Source: Clarireedia homoeocarpa
Lineage: Eukaryota; Ascomycota; Leotiomycetes; Helotiales; Rutstroemiaceae
Assembly: GCA_001465935.1 (NCBI GenBank)
Contig: LNKV01000009.1
Coordinates: 186,001 to 250,000, forward strand
Length of the DNA stretch: 64,000 nucleotides
Reading direction: 5' to 3'
Position 1 is the first letter of the stretch, and every line of letters begins with the position of its first letter. This document shows positions 1-10,267 of the stretch, in pieces. The position numbers and the translations under genes were made by a program. The notes under the pieces are model-generated. The model searched no databases and was not told where the DNA came from. It was given only the letters and a program-made list of their open reading frames with translations.

Positions 1-1068
1 AACCTCGCAAACTATGCTGCTTGACCTTTACGGTTGATTGGGGCGACTCATAAACGACAGTGCTGCAATTCGATAGGCTAGAGAAGCTTCCTCGGCTTTC
101 TGGTCTCCTAGATGATCCGCCACCATCAGATCTACCACCAATGTGTCCTACATATAATCCCATAACTTCAGACTGCTCCAAATTCCTGCTTGCTTCAGCC
201 ACTGATACATTACTCTCCCTCTCGGGCTCGGCTGCGATCTCTTTCATGTCCGCAATCTTAGCATATCGTTTTTGCAGCTTCTTTCCTTCTTGTCTGAATA
301 TCCGGTTTTCTCTCAATTCGAGATTTTCTGCATCAGTAACACGCGGCGACGCATATCTCATCGGCTGCTGCAACTTAGGCTGGGACATCTGGGGTTGTCC
401 AAACATCTCAGTACGTTTAGCCAGCTCAACAGCACCTTCTCGAGCTCGAACTTCACGGTCATTTTGGGCTAAGGTACAGGGATGGCAGAAGATTGCACTG
501 AAGCAATCATATCCGAAATGACCATTGATTCTGTATTGGGCTCGAATTCTTGCACGCTGTAAGGCAGTGAGGACGACTATTTGCATTGGTCAGCGGAAGC
601 TTCTGAAGTTAGTTCGCTAACATTCTTACCTCCTATACAGCAGCAGCCTCCCAGTAGTCCATGCATCCAGCACATTTTATTACAACCTTCAGAAGCATGC
701 CAATCGTGAGGATCCTGACCAAGTGAGACTTCTCTCAAACGCCAATGAGTCTTCCCGTGCATTACGCATGGCATGAACCAGGCCATACAACACGTGCCTA
801 TATCCCCAGAAGGCTCATGGCAAAAAGGGACCATCCAGTCGCTTTTCCAGGTCTTTTCTGGTTTGTTTCGTTTGTAGTGCATTAATTCGTGTCTTGGGGG
901 CTGGTGAGGTATTGGGCATTGCGAGGGAGTAATCAGATTTGTCGGCGTATTTTGGGCCATGGCCGAGGTGACAGCGAGAGATTGTCTATGAACTGGAGTG
1001 AATGTAGATAAATGATACTTCTTAATGGAAGAGTTCTGTTTTCCTGGTGGCTGTCTGTTTTTACCCAT
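1..1068 (-). CDS. PLAC8 family Cys-rich protein, truncated by the left edge
   Basis: Two exons are visible: 1068-630 and 576-1, joined over a 53-nt intron (577-629, GTAAGA..ATAG). The exon 1 end has the PLAC8 signature: a CC-x-AWFMPCV segment followed by a Cys-rich GGCCCIGG stretch. Exon 2 continues with RIRAQYRINGHFGYD, then an FCHPCTLAQNDREVRARE segment, as in fungal PLAC8 proteins. Exon 2 then becomes charged and Ser-rich and stays open to base 1, so the C-terminus lies outside the window; about 338 codons are visible. The start is uncertain: the first ATG is at 1068, but an internal Met at 960 (MAQNTPTN) is also plausible. The family covers membrane-associated proteins linked in other organisms to cadmium resistance, Ca influx or cell size; the role here is unknown. 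The join is convincing because the PLAC8 domain only reads through after splicing. Confidence 0.8.
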
Positions 1069-1742
1069 TCTGAGCAGATGAAGATATTTGACAGAGCCTG
1101 CTTTGAGTTTAGCCCATATGCTTGATATTGAAGATTTCTTGACTTACGATGCACCTGGTAGTGATATTTGTGTGCCCAAGTTGATAAATTTATTGTTTGT
1201 TGCAAGAGGAGAGGAAAAGAGACAGAATGAAATGCTACAGTAAAAGATACCCATTGTTCCTTCCCGAACACGAGTCACAGATCGACCTTCCAATCCATGG
1301 AAGGCCTTTCCTGCGTGAGCTCTGATTCATTTACCTTCTTGTAGGCAGCTACTTAAAAGGGAGTTACGATATCGCAGCAGTAATGCATTCCAAACCGCTG
1401 ACCAGATGATTTACGCCCACTAGACTCCAAAATAAAGTGATCAAAACGGCAGATTAGGATGAATAACCAAAGAAATCAACGTAGGACTAGAAGTACAGAA
1501 GAGAAAAATAGCTTTTGAAATTCGAACTAATGGCACTTAGAATACATTATGTGCACTGTCAATTCATATCTCTCTATTAAGCACCGCCAACATAAATCGT
1601 ATCGAGAATCTTGCAGCCCTGAGAATCAGGTCTCTCTTAGATAGGATTAACATCCGCATGGCTCCTTTCCAAACAAAATTTTCGAAACCGAGGTTCTCAA
1701 GTGAACTTCACAAAGCTATCGTAAATGCTCAGGGCTTCATAT
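1069..1742. other. Intergenic interval, nothing recognised
   Basis: This 674-bp stretch lies upstream of the PLAC8 gene and downstream of the next minus-strand gene. The only minus-strand frame (1271-933) overlaps the PLAC8 coding frame and has no family resemblance. I see no RNA gene or repeat. It probably holds the PLAC8 promoter and the 3' UTR of the upstream gene. Confidence 0.5.
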
Positions 1743-2650
1743 TTACACTTGTGGCCGAGAGGGGTCGACAGTTCCCTTAACCTTTGCAGTTTCCACAGAG
1801 CCCTCGCCCTTTGAGCTCTTGTTTGGGTCGTTGGTAACGTCTCCAGAGTGCTTGGTATCCGTGTTGCTGAGACCTTCTTGCTTGGCCGATTGAGAGTTCT
1901 TGCCGAGAGGTTCTTTTGAAGCCGCAGGCTATTTGCTTGTCAGTCTCAAAGCTACTATCTTGTGAACATTGAATCAAACCTTATCCGTTGGCTCGCCCTC
2001 TCCTCCTACCGGTTCCTTCAAGCCTTGCTTCGTTGCTTGCTGGCTTTCTATCCTAGCCTTGCTCCCGCCCTTTGCATCGGGGGATGACTTGCGAACATTC
2101 TTCTCATCCGCTGAGACAACACTGTCATCATGGGAAGGACCAGAATTGGCTGACTCCTTGTGTTTTTCCTTGTCACCAGAGCCTTCTTTGTCCTCAGACT
2201 TCTCCTCGGACTTCTCTTCAGACTTCTCCTCAGCTTCTGGCTTATCCTCATCCTTGGATTCTTCTTGAGCAGGTTCCTCGGCAGGTTCCTCGTGTTCTTT
2301 GGCGTGCTCTTTGGCGTGATCTTTTCCGTGACTATCGCCATGACCGCCATGACCATGAGCAGAAGTATCTGGACCATTTTGTAGAAGGTAGTAGCATGTT
2401 GGGAGGGTAACAGTTACAGCTCCGGCGGCCCTAAATGACGTGTTCGTTAACGGCCATTTTATCTGAAGAAACCGGAGGAATCTGTCTCAACTAACCAGAC
2501 AGCGTCACCTCCTGCTTTTGTTGATTCGTGGCCTCCATGGCTAGCATAAGTCCTTTTGGCGATCTGGTTTACCAATTGAGGTCGAGCTGCTGTCGGTCTT
2601 GCTCGGAAGTTGCGCAAATTTCGCAGGATTGCTGCTCTGGAGAATGCCAT
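1743..2650 (-). CDS. Small mitochondrial protein with His/Gly patch and long acidic-basic tail
   Basis: Three exons (2650-2496, 2430-1980, 1928-1743) with introns of 65 and 51 nt give 263 aa. The N-terminus (MAFSRAAILRNLRNFRARP) is Arg-rich without acidic residues, a typical mitochondrial presequence, ending near a KRTYASHGG processing-like site. Exon 2 opens with a short hydrophobic stretch (AAGAVTVTLPTCYYLLQ) that could be one inner-membrane segment. It is followed by an HGHGGHGDSHGKDHAKEH patch and then a long Glu/Lys/Ser repeat tail with EEKSEEKSEEKSED. I have seen similar presequence plus GGHES/HGHGG layouts in fungal mitochondrial proteins, but I cannot name this one. The tail is low-complexity and probably disordered. 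It is divergent from the CAND1 gene, 822 bp away. The gene is well supported because the frame is open across both splices and ends at a clean stop. Confidence 0.82.
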
Positions 2651-3472
2651 TTTTCGGAGGGGTTGAAAAGTGGGCGGAGAAGTGTGCTGAAAATCCGCAG
2701 AAATTAGTTTTGGGTACAAATATTAAATTTTTGGGTAAAGAAGAGACGTACTATATCAATTGGAAATGGTGAAGCGCAGCGGTAGTGTTAGGTGTTTGTG
2801 TTGCAAAGGAACAAAAAGTAGACAGATGGCTGGGTTGCCCGGAATTTTTGCGGTGCTCAATCCCAGTGACGAGTGACGCCAGCAGTCAGTCATACGAGTT
2901 AAGCTCGGGATAGAGCTTTGAGCGAGAAAGGTCCATGCAAAAGCTAATTTATGCCTTATTCTGTAGGCATCAATTTAACCCCACCACTTCTTGTTCCGCA
3001 TGTTCCTGTATTTAGAATTAGTACCACTCGGGCCACTCATGAGCCACTCACCAGCCACTCCTACTCTGCCACTTCTCTCCGCCGTATGTAGCTTTCGGTG
3101 CTTGGTGGGATGGGATCAGCAAATTGTCCTCCAGCTATCGATCATAGAGCAAACAACCATTCCTTATTTCTCTGATTGATCAAAAATCTCTCAAGCGCCA
3201 GAACTTGCGCCGAAGCTAAGAGCTATCGTCTTCTTTGTTTGACCTCCCAAGGAGCATTATCTAAAGGTAGATGATCTTTCATTGACTCTCGCTTTCTGCT
3301 CCGCTTTGAAGCTATCAACACACGTCTGCTAGGCAGCTGTCTGCCGTACAAAAAATAAACTGACGAACTCTACAGTACGGAATCTATGGTAGTTTGATAC
3401 CATCGATATCTCCTCTACCTTATCCTTCTCCCAACGACCAATATCACATGAACCACAAGCTTCGCTTTCACG
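2651..3472. promoter_or_regulatory. Divergent intergenic region between the mitochondrial protein and CAND1
   Basis: This 822-bp non-coding interval must hold both promoters. A short imperfect repeat (ggccactcatgagccactcaccagccactcc, split as tandem gCCACTC units) lies at about 3030-3060. A CT-rich stretch with tccttctccc lies just before the CAND1 start. No further feature was recognised. Confidence 0.5.
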
Positions 3473-6400
3473 ATGTCGAACGCTATTACAACAAATCCAA
3501 CATCACAAACGGTTGCGGCTTTACTGCCCAAACTCCACGATGCTGACCCTGATTATCGATTTATGTCCTTGAACGATCTCTTCCAAGTGTTGACTGTTGG
3601 AAAACCCGACTTTCTGCATAACGATTACAATACTGCTGCTAAGACTGTGGATGGGATCATTCGAACGTTGGATGATCAGAATGGAGAAGTACAGAATTTG
3701 GCTATAAAATGGCTCGTTACCATATCACCATTGGCCTTTTGCTAGATTCTAATCAATTTCTTATAGTCTAGCCCCGTTGGTCACCAAAGTCCCGAACAGC
3801 ATTCTAGCTCCTATGCTCGAAAGACTTTCAACTTTGAGCACCGAGAATTCGGTGGACAATTCCATTCCCTCGATGGCTTTACGAACGGTAGTTGTCACAC
3901 TCCCAAGACCTATCAGCGGTGTTTCTCCATCAAAGGATGTGCTCGAGGCATATTCCGCTGTCAGCAGAGTTCTCATACCCAGATTGGTTGGACGTGTTGT
4001 CCTTCAGAAACCCAACAAGGGTGCAAAACTGCCACCACCCCCTCCTGGTATGCTCGAACCGTCTTCGACCACCGAAATAGATTCCGACGCAGTTGATGTT
4101 CTGATCGAAGTCGCACGATGTTTTGGTCCGATGTTACAACAACCCGAAGTTGAGGCGCTCCAAAATCTGGTCGTCAGCATTTTAGAAGCAGAGAGAGCTA
4201 GCTCGGTTGTTAAGAAACGTGCTGTAGTGGCCGTATCTTTATTGGCAATGTACTTGACCGACAACGATTTGAGCGGTTTTGTCTCTCATTTGATCGAGCA
4301 TCTTCGCAACCCACATCTTACCCCAGTACAGAGACGACTTTATATCACCATTCTCGGTTCAATGGCCCGATCGATCCCATCGCGTTTTGGGCCATACTTG
4401 AAATTACTAGCGCCATTCGTTCTTAGTGCACTAAGTGAGCAGGAACTTTCGGATCAACTGGAAAATTCCGCAGAAGATGGCGAGAGAGATCCCGAGGTTG
4501 ATGATGTTCGGGAAGCTGCCCTCGTAGCCCTCGAGGGTTTTTTAGCATCATGTGGTACCGAGATGCGTCCTTACACTGAGGAAACAATCGCTGCTGCTCT
4601 TCGGTTCCTTAAGTATGACCCAAACTACAATGACGATGATGATGAAGAAATGGGAGGTACTCAACCTGATGAAGATGATATGGCTGATTTTGACGACGAT
4701 GAGGACTTTGAGGCCGAAGCTGGATTTGATGATGATGATGATGACGCGAGTTGGAAAGTCCGAAGATGTGCTGCCAAGACACTGTACACTTTAATTTCGA
4801 CCAGGGGCAGTGGTGATCTACTCGACGACGGCACATTATACGCACAAGTAGCGCCTACCCTTGTTCAAAGATTCAATGAGCGCGAGGAAAATGTGCGACT
4901 GGAGGTTATCGCGGTCATGACATCGCTTATTCGTAAGACTGGTGAAGGTGTATTAGTCGACTTTGCAGCAGATGACGCTTTGAGTTTCAATCAACCCTCT
5001 CAGAGTCGGAAGAGAAGACGGGAAAGTAGTTTTTCTGCAACTTACGACTCAAAGGCTCTTTTATCGATGTCCGCTGGTTTGACTTCGCCTACAGTAGAGC
5101 CACTTCCTGCTTCTGGTCCCCGAGCAGATCTGGCAAAGTTGAGTCCTTCTATCGTCCGGGCCACTGTTAAGCTGCTGAAGACAAGCTCGATTCCGACGAA
5201 GCAGGCACTCATCAACCTCTTGGATAGTATGGTCTCCGTTCAAAATGGGGGACTTGCGGAATTTTTCGGTCAGCTTGTTGATCCTGTTATGGAAGCGCTC
5301 AAATCACCATCTGGTTCGACAAGTTCCTCAGGAACAATCGCAAGTGGTGGCGCTGCCTCTGCAACTGCTAACACCCTCCGAATTGCTGCTCTGAAATTCC
5401 TTGGGGACATATCGAAGACCCATTCTTCGAGTGTCTTACAGCCATTTCTTCCAAAGATTTTGCCAGGTGTTGTATCAGCTGTGAATGATAAATTTTATAA
5501 GATTTCCGGAGAAGCTATTGGTACCGCCGAGCAGCTTGTGAAGGCATTAACACCTCCTAGATCGAGAACTGTGAAGCAGAACCATCAAGAGGACCTTGCA
5601 AAGTTATACCAAGTCATTGTGGGACGAGTCTCCGCTACTGATGCGGATGTAGAAGTCCGACAGCGGGCAATCCATGGTCTTGGTATCATGCTCGCCCGTA
5701 CAGCTAGTCCCGAGGGTTCATCACTACTCTCATCGGATGACCGAACCGCTGCACTAGATATCCTTAGTGATCGACTTAAGAATGAAACGACCCGTTTTGC
5801 TGCGGTTCGAGCCATTGATACCATTGCTGCTTTGTCAAAAACCAAAGATCAGCTTCGTCCCGAATGGATTCGCGAAGTCTCGTTAGAACTTTCTGCGCAA
5901 CTCCGCAAAGCAAACCGATCATTGCGCGGTGCAAGTCTTGGTGCGCTCAAAAATCTAATAATCTCGCCAGCTGCGCGAAACTCACTGGACGCCCCTACTA
6001 TCGAAGGTCTCCTTAGCGCACTACTGCCTCTTCTAAATAGCGTCGATTTGCATCTCCTGGGACCAGCTTTGTTGGTGTTGGCTCATTTAGTTCTCGATGA
6101 TGCTAATCTAGTTGCTACTAAACAATTAAATGAAGCTCTGTGCGACCTCTTGGTCGTAAATCTGGGAGGCTCCGTCCTTGATGCACTACTACTCCTAGTC
6201 ACCAATATTGGTAAGCAAGGAGTAGGTCAGCAATTGATGGCTGGGCTTCTTCAGGAAGTTAGCACCCGCGGGGATCCTACAGTTGTTGGAAAGGCCATTG
6301 GAACTCTGCTTGTTTATGGAGGGTCCTCTGTGGGCGTCACTCTTGACAACTTCTTGGAAGAATTGCACAACAACTCATCTGATGAAGCTAAGCAATGCCT

Positions 6401-7692
6401 GGCATTGGCTGTGCTTGGAGAGGCTGGTTTGCAGTTAGGTGCCAACTCACCTCTGAAGCCATCTACTTTCACCTCTCAATTCAAATCGCGCTCCGACAAA
6501 GTGCCTCTCGCTGCAGCTGTAGCACTAGGTCGTGCTGGGGTTGGTAACATCACAGTATATCTTCCTGAGATATTAAGCTTGATGGGCAAGAGTGGCGATG
6601 AATTTTTACTTCTACATTCCATCAAAGAGATACTTCAGCAGGCAGGAAACAAACCCGCGGACATCACCCAGCACATAGCATCGCTCTGGGAGAGACTACT
6701 TTCAGCCTCGCAAGCCGAGGACAATAAAGCTATTGGTGCAGAATGTATTGGTCGATTGGCTATGATTGATCCAAAGGCATTTATGCCACAATTGAAGGTA
6801 ATCTTCTTTAATATAATAAATCGCCCAGAAGCTAACTATGATTTAGAATTATCTTTCAGACCCATCTGCTTCAGTGCGAGCAATGGTTATACAGGCTATT
6901 CGTTACACATTGTCTGATAGTGACGAGTCCTTTGACTCGGTACTTAAAGCGATGTTGATCGATATGCTCAAAGTTATGCTTCTCGACTCCGAATTGGAGA
7001 ACCGTCGATTAGCTTTAACTACTTTGAATGCAGCTGCTCACAACAAGCCAGAGCTGATTAACCCTAACCTCCCGCAGCTACTCCCTCTTGTAATGAATGA
7101 GTCGCAAATCAAACCGGAACTTATCCGTGAGGTAATGATGGGACCTTTCAAGCACAAAGTTGACGATGGCCTTGAAGTTCGCAAGGTATGTAAAATTTTA
7201 TATTTCCTGCCCTGTGGCGTGCATAGCTAACAAAACCCATAGAGTGCATACGAAACCTTATACGCTCTTATGGAGACTGCATTCTCACGCATCAATATCC
7301 TGGACTTTTATGACCGTATCATTGCGGGCTTGAAAGACGAGCACGACATTCGAGCACTTTGTATCCTCATGCTCAATAAGTTGGTCGTTCTTGATCCTGA
7401 CGAGACTATGCGACGCCTTGATGCCATCGCAGACTGCTTCCGCAGTACTCTGTCTATCAAGCTCAAGGATACCGCTGTCAAACAAGAGATCGAGAAACAA
7501 GATGAGGCCGTGAAGAGCACGCTTCGTGCGACATTGAATCTACACTCTCATATTCCGGCTGCAAGCACGGCGATGGGTGGTGCACAGGGCAGTCAGCACC
7601 AGACGTGGAGAACTTACTGGGAGTGGGTCGAGAAGGATTTCGAGTCGCAGTTAAAGACGCTGAGAGAGGAGAAGAAGGAATCTGCTCTCTAG
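3473..7692 (+). CDS. CAND1: CAND1/TIP120 cullin-associated NEDD8-dissociated protein
   Basis: The protein is a HEAT-repeat solenoid that exchanges F-box/substrate receptors on cullin-RING ubiquitin ligases by binding un-neddylated cullin. Four exons (3473-3711, 3767-6797, 6847-7185, 7243-7692) give 1352 aa, the usual size of fungal homologues. Recognisable segments are the N-terminal VQNLAIKC-LAPLV helix pair, the LKYDPNYNDDDDEEM acidic insert, SWKVRRCAAKTL, and the C-terminal TIP120 domain with SDPSASVRAMV and VMMGPFKHKVDDGLEVRKSAYETLYALME. The protein ends with a charged helix. Introns 2 and 3 are ordinary GT-AG (49 and 57 nt). Intron 1 (3712-3766) only restores the conserved frame if the donor is GC (TG^GCTCGT). 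The GT a few bases later (3716) leaves the frame wrong, so this is a GC-AG intron. A CTAAT branch-like motif precedes its acceptor. Identity is confident. Confidence 0.95.
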
Positions 7693-8323
7693 AGTGGTCC
7701 TGGTACGATAGTGATGATATGAAATGATGATGATATTCATGAGCGAGCGAGGATGTTGAGCACTTTCTTAACGATGGTGGATAAAGAAAACAAAATCAAG
7801 ATCCAAAACGCATGGTTCTGCGACAAAGCTTGCTCTGATAGATACCTAGAGTAGTAGCATCAAGCCAGTATGAGAATATGAATATCATAACTACAACTCT
7901 TTCAATGCTCTATAACACGGGACTGTGCCCTTCTCAAGATTTCAGTCCAGTTACAGCACAAAGCATGGAAATAACTAGATGAGAGGAGTCTTTCTTTCTA
8001 TCATTCCAATCAAAGAAAGCGAAGTAATGTACAGAGAAAAAGGGTGCCTAATATTACAAATTGAACAAACTCCTTTTTCTCTTCGTTCCCCTACTCCTTG
8101 TCTCACACGGATATACAATCGAGATGTTTCACTCCAGTATTCATGATGCCATTCATTTTCCATCCGCCTTCCCATTCATTTTCCTTCCAGTGAGTCCATA
8201 TATGTTCATTTTCCCCACCCATACTCCCCCGCCCAATTCGTAGACGTTACATGTAAGCCATCCATCCATCTATCCATGGCAATCCTACTCACCAAACGGT
8301 CCTACAAGGGTCCCATAGTGTAT
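7693..8323. other. Convergent 3' interval, CAND1 and EF-Tu
   Basis: This 631-bp convergent interval holds the 3' UTRs of both neighbours. It is AT-rich after CAND1 and becomes pyrimidine-rich toward the EF-Tu stop, with short ATCC repeats (catccatccatctatccat) near 8255-8278. No gene was recognised. Confidence 0.5.
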
Positions 8324-9773
8324 TTACTTAATAATTCTTGTAACCAATCCAGTAGCGACCGTTCGTCCACCCTCACGGATGTTGAATCGTTGACCGGCCT
8401 CCAAAGCACATGGCTTCTCAATCTCGCACAGCATCTCAACGTTGTCACCCGGCATGACCATCTTTGAGTCGGCATCTTCGGTTCCCTCGGGCCAGTGAAG
8501 AGCAGCGGCTTCGTCTGCTGTTCGGATGAAGATCTGTGGTCGGTAGTTCTGGTGGAAGCCAGTGTGGCGTCCTCCTTCTTCCTTGGTGAGAACGTACATG
8601 GATACGAGGAATTTGGTGTGGGCCTTGGTGGTTCCTGGGGCCGAGATGATCATTCCACGCCTGACGTCTTCACGCTTGATACCACGGAGCAAAAGACCAG
8701 AGTTATCACCAGCTCGGGATTCGTCACATGACTTCTTGAAGGTCTCGATGTCGGTGACCTTGGTCTTGATGACTTGGTCGCCCTTTCCGACAATCTCGAC
8801 TTCAGAATCCTTCTTCAAGACACCACGCTCAACACGTCCGGAGGCGACAGTTCCACGACCTGGAATGGAAAAGACATCTTCAACGGACATAAGGAAAGGC
8901 TTGTCGAGATCACGTTGAGGGGTTGGGATCCAGGTATCGACAGCTTGCAGGAGCTCGTCGATCTTCGTCTCACCAATCTCTGGTCTACGGCCCTCAAGAG
9001 CGCAAAGTGCAGATCCGAGAATGATGGGTGTTTCATCTCCTTCAAATCCGTAGCTTGAAAGAAGCTCACGCATTTCCATTTCGACTAATTCCAACATCTC
9101 AGGATCCTCGAGAGCGTCGACCTTGTTGACGAAAACGACAATCTTCTGAACTCCGACTTGGCGGGCGAGAAGGAGATGCTCTCGGGTTTGTGGCATTTGT
9201 CCGTCAGAAGCAGCAACGACAATAACGGCTCCGTCCATGTTGGCTGCTCCGGTAATCATGTTCTTAATGTAATCTGCGTGACCGGGACAGTCGACGTGCG
9301 AGTAATGGCGGGCCTCGGTGGAGTATTCGATATGGGCTGTGGAAATGGTGATACCACGCTTTCGCTCTTCCGGTGCTTTATCAATGGCGCCATATTCGAG
9401 GAAGTTGGCCATGCCCTTTTCTGATTGTCTCTTGGTGATGGCGGCAGTCAATGTGGTCTATATATTGCACTATTAGCATTCGCATGCGGGGTTCTCGAGT
9501 TGGGTGTATGCACCTTTCCGTGATCGACATGGCCAATAGTACCTATTTCATGTCAGCAGAAGCACAGAAGACTTGTCAACAAGCTCGCATACCAATGTTT
9601 ACATGAGGCTTTGTTCGCTCGAAGACAGTAGCGTATGAGCGAGCAGCATTGATAACAGCAGCTCCATTTTGTCTTCTCAAGGCATGCTGTAAGGGACTGA
9701 CAGCATTTCCTTGTCTCAGCGCAGCTCTAGCTGTCTGAAAGAAGGGAGTAATTGATCGCGCAAACACCGGCAT
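8324..9773 (-). CDS. TUF1: Mitochondrial translation elongation factor Tu
   Basis: This GTPase delivers aminoacyl-tRNA to the mitochondrial ribosome. Exons 9773-9593, 9542-9514 and 9457-8324 give 447 aa, the expected length for a mitochondrial EF-Tu with presequence. The N-terminus (MPVFARSITPFFQTARAALR) is a mitochondrial import signal, ending near ARSYATVFERTKPHVNIG. Motifs in order: G1 GTIGHVDHGKTTLT (split over two introns), RGITISTAHIEY, G3 DCPGHADYIKNM, G4 NKVD, G5-like GSALCALEG, then the beta-barrel domains with GRGTVASGRVERG and the C-terminal VTRIIK. The middle exon is only 29 nt and encodes most of the P-loop. The 48- and 56-nt introns have regular GT..AG ends. The gene is transcribed toward CAND1. 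Confidence 0.96.
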
Positions 9774-10267
9774 CTTGAACAGAATTATGGAGAGGAGAGG
9801 GAAAAGAGAATGGACGATTTTACTGAATTGTCAAAATACTGGTGCCACTATGGGAATTTATCTATATCATCTCGAAATATTTTTTGGGTCAATTCGGTTA
9901 CCGTAGAACAGTGCGGCATTGGTCTGTGCGTCCGAGATTATGCACAGCGAGATGGGGGGGAATCAACAACGCGATGCCATTCTAGGATGGTAGAAGCTTA
10001 CAATATCATAATTTGCAGATGACAACAGCATTGGGGATATTTTATGGCTCATCATTACCAGTCTTTTGTAATGATACACTCAGACTTGGTGAAAAAGACC
10101 ATTGTATTTGATGTAGCTAGGTCAAGGAGGTAAGCGACGAATCTAGAAGACCGGATTACTGCTCTAGAAGAGAAAGACTGCACTAAGAAGACCAGGAAGG
10201 CCATGAACAAGCAGCTAAAAGGACTCTATTGAGAGGAGTTTGTAAAGCTACGAAACTCATATGGCTG
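9774..10267. other. Intergenic interval, EF-Tu promoter side
   Basis: This 494-bp stretch lies between the EF-Tu start and the 3' end of the upstream hydrolase gene. It should contain the EF-Tu promoter and 5' UTR. A run of seven G lies near 9954-9960. No coding or RNA feature was recognised. Confidence 0.45.
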
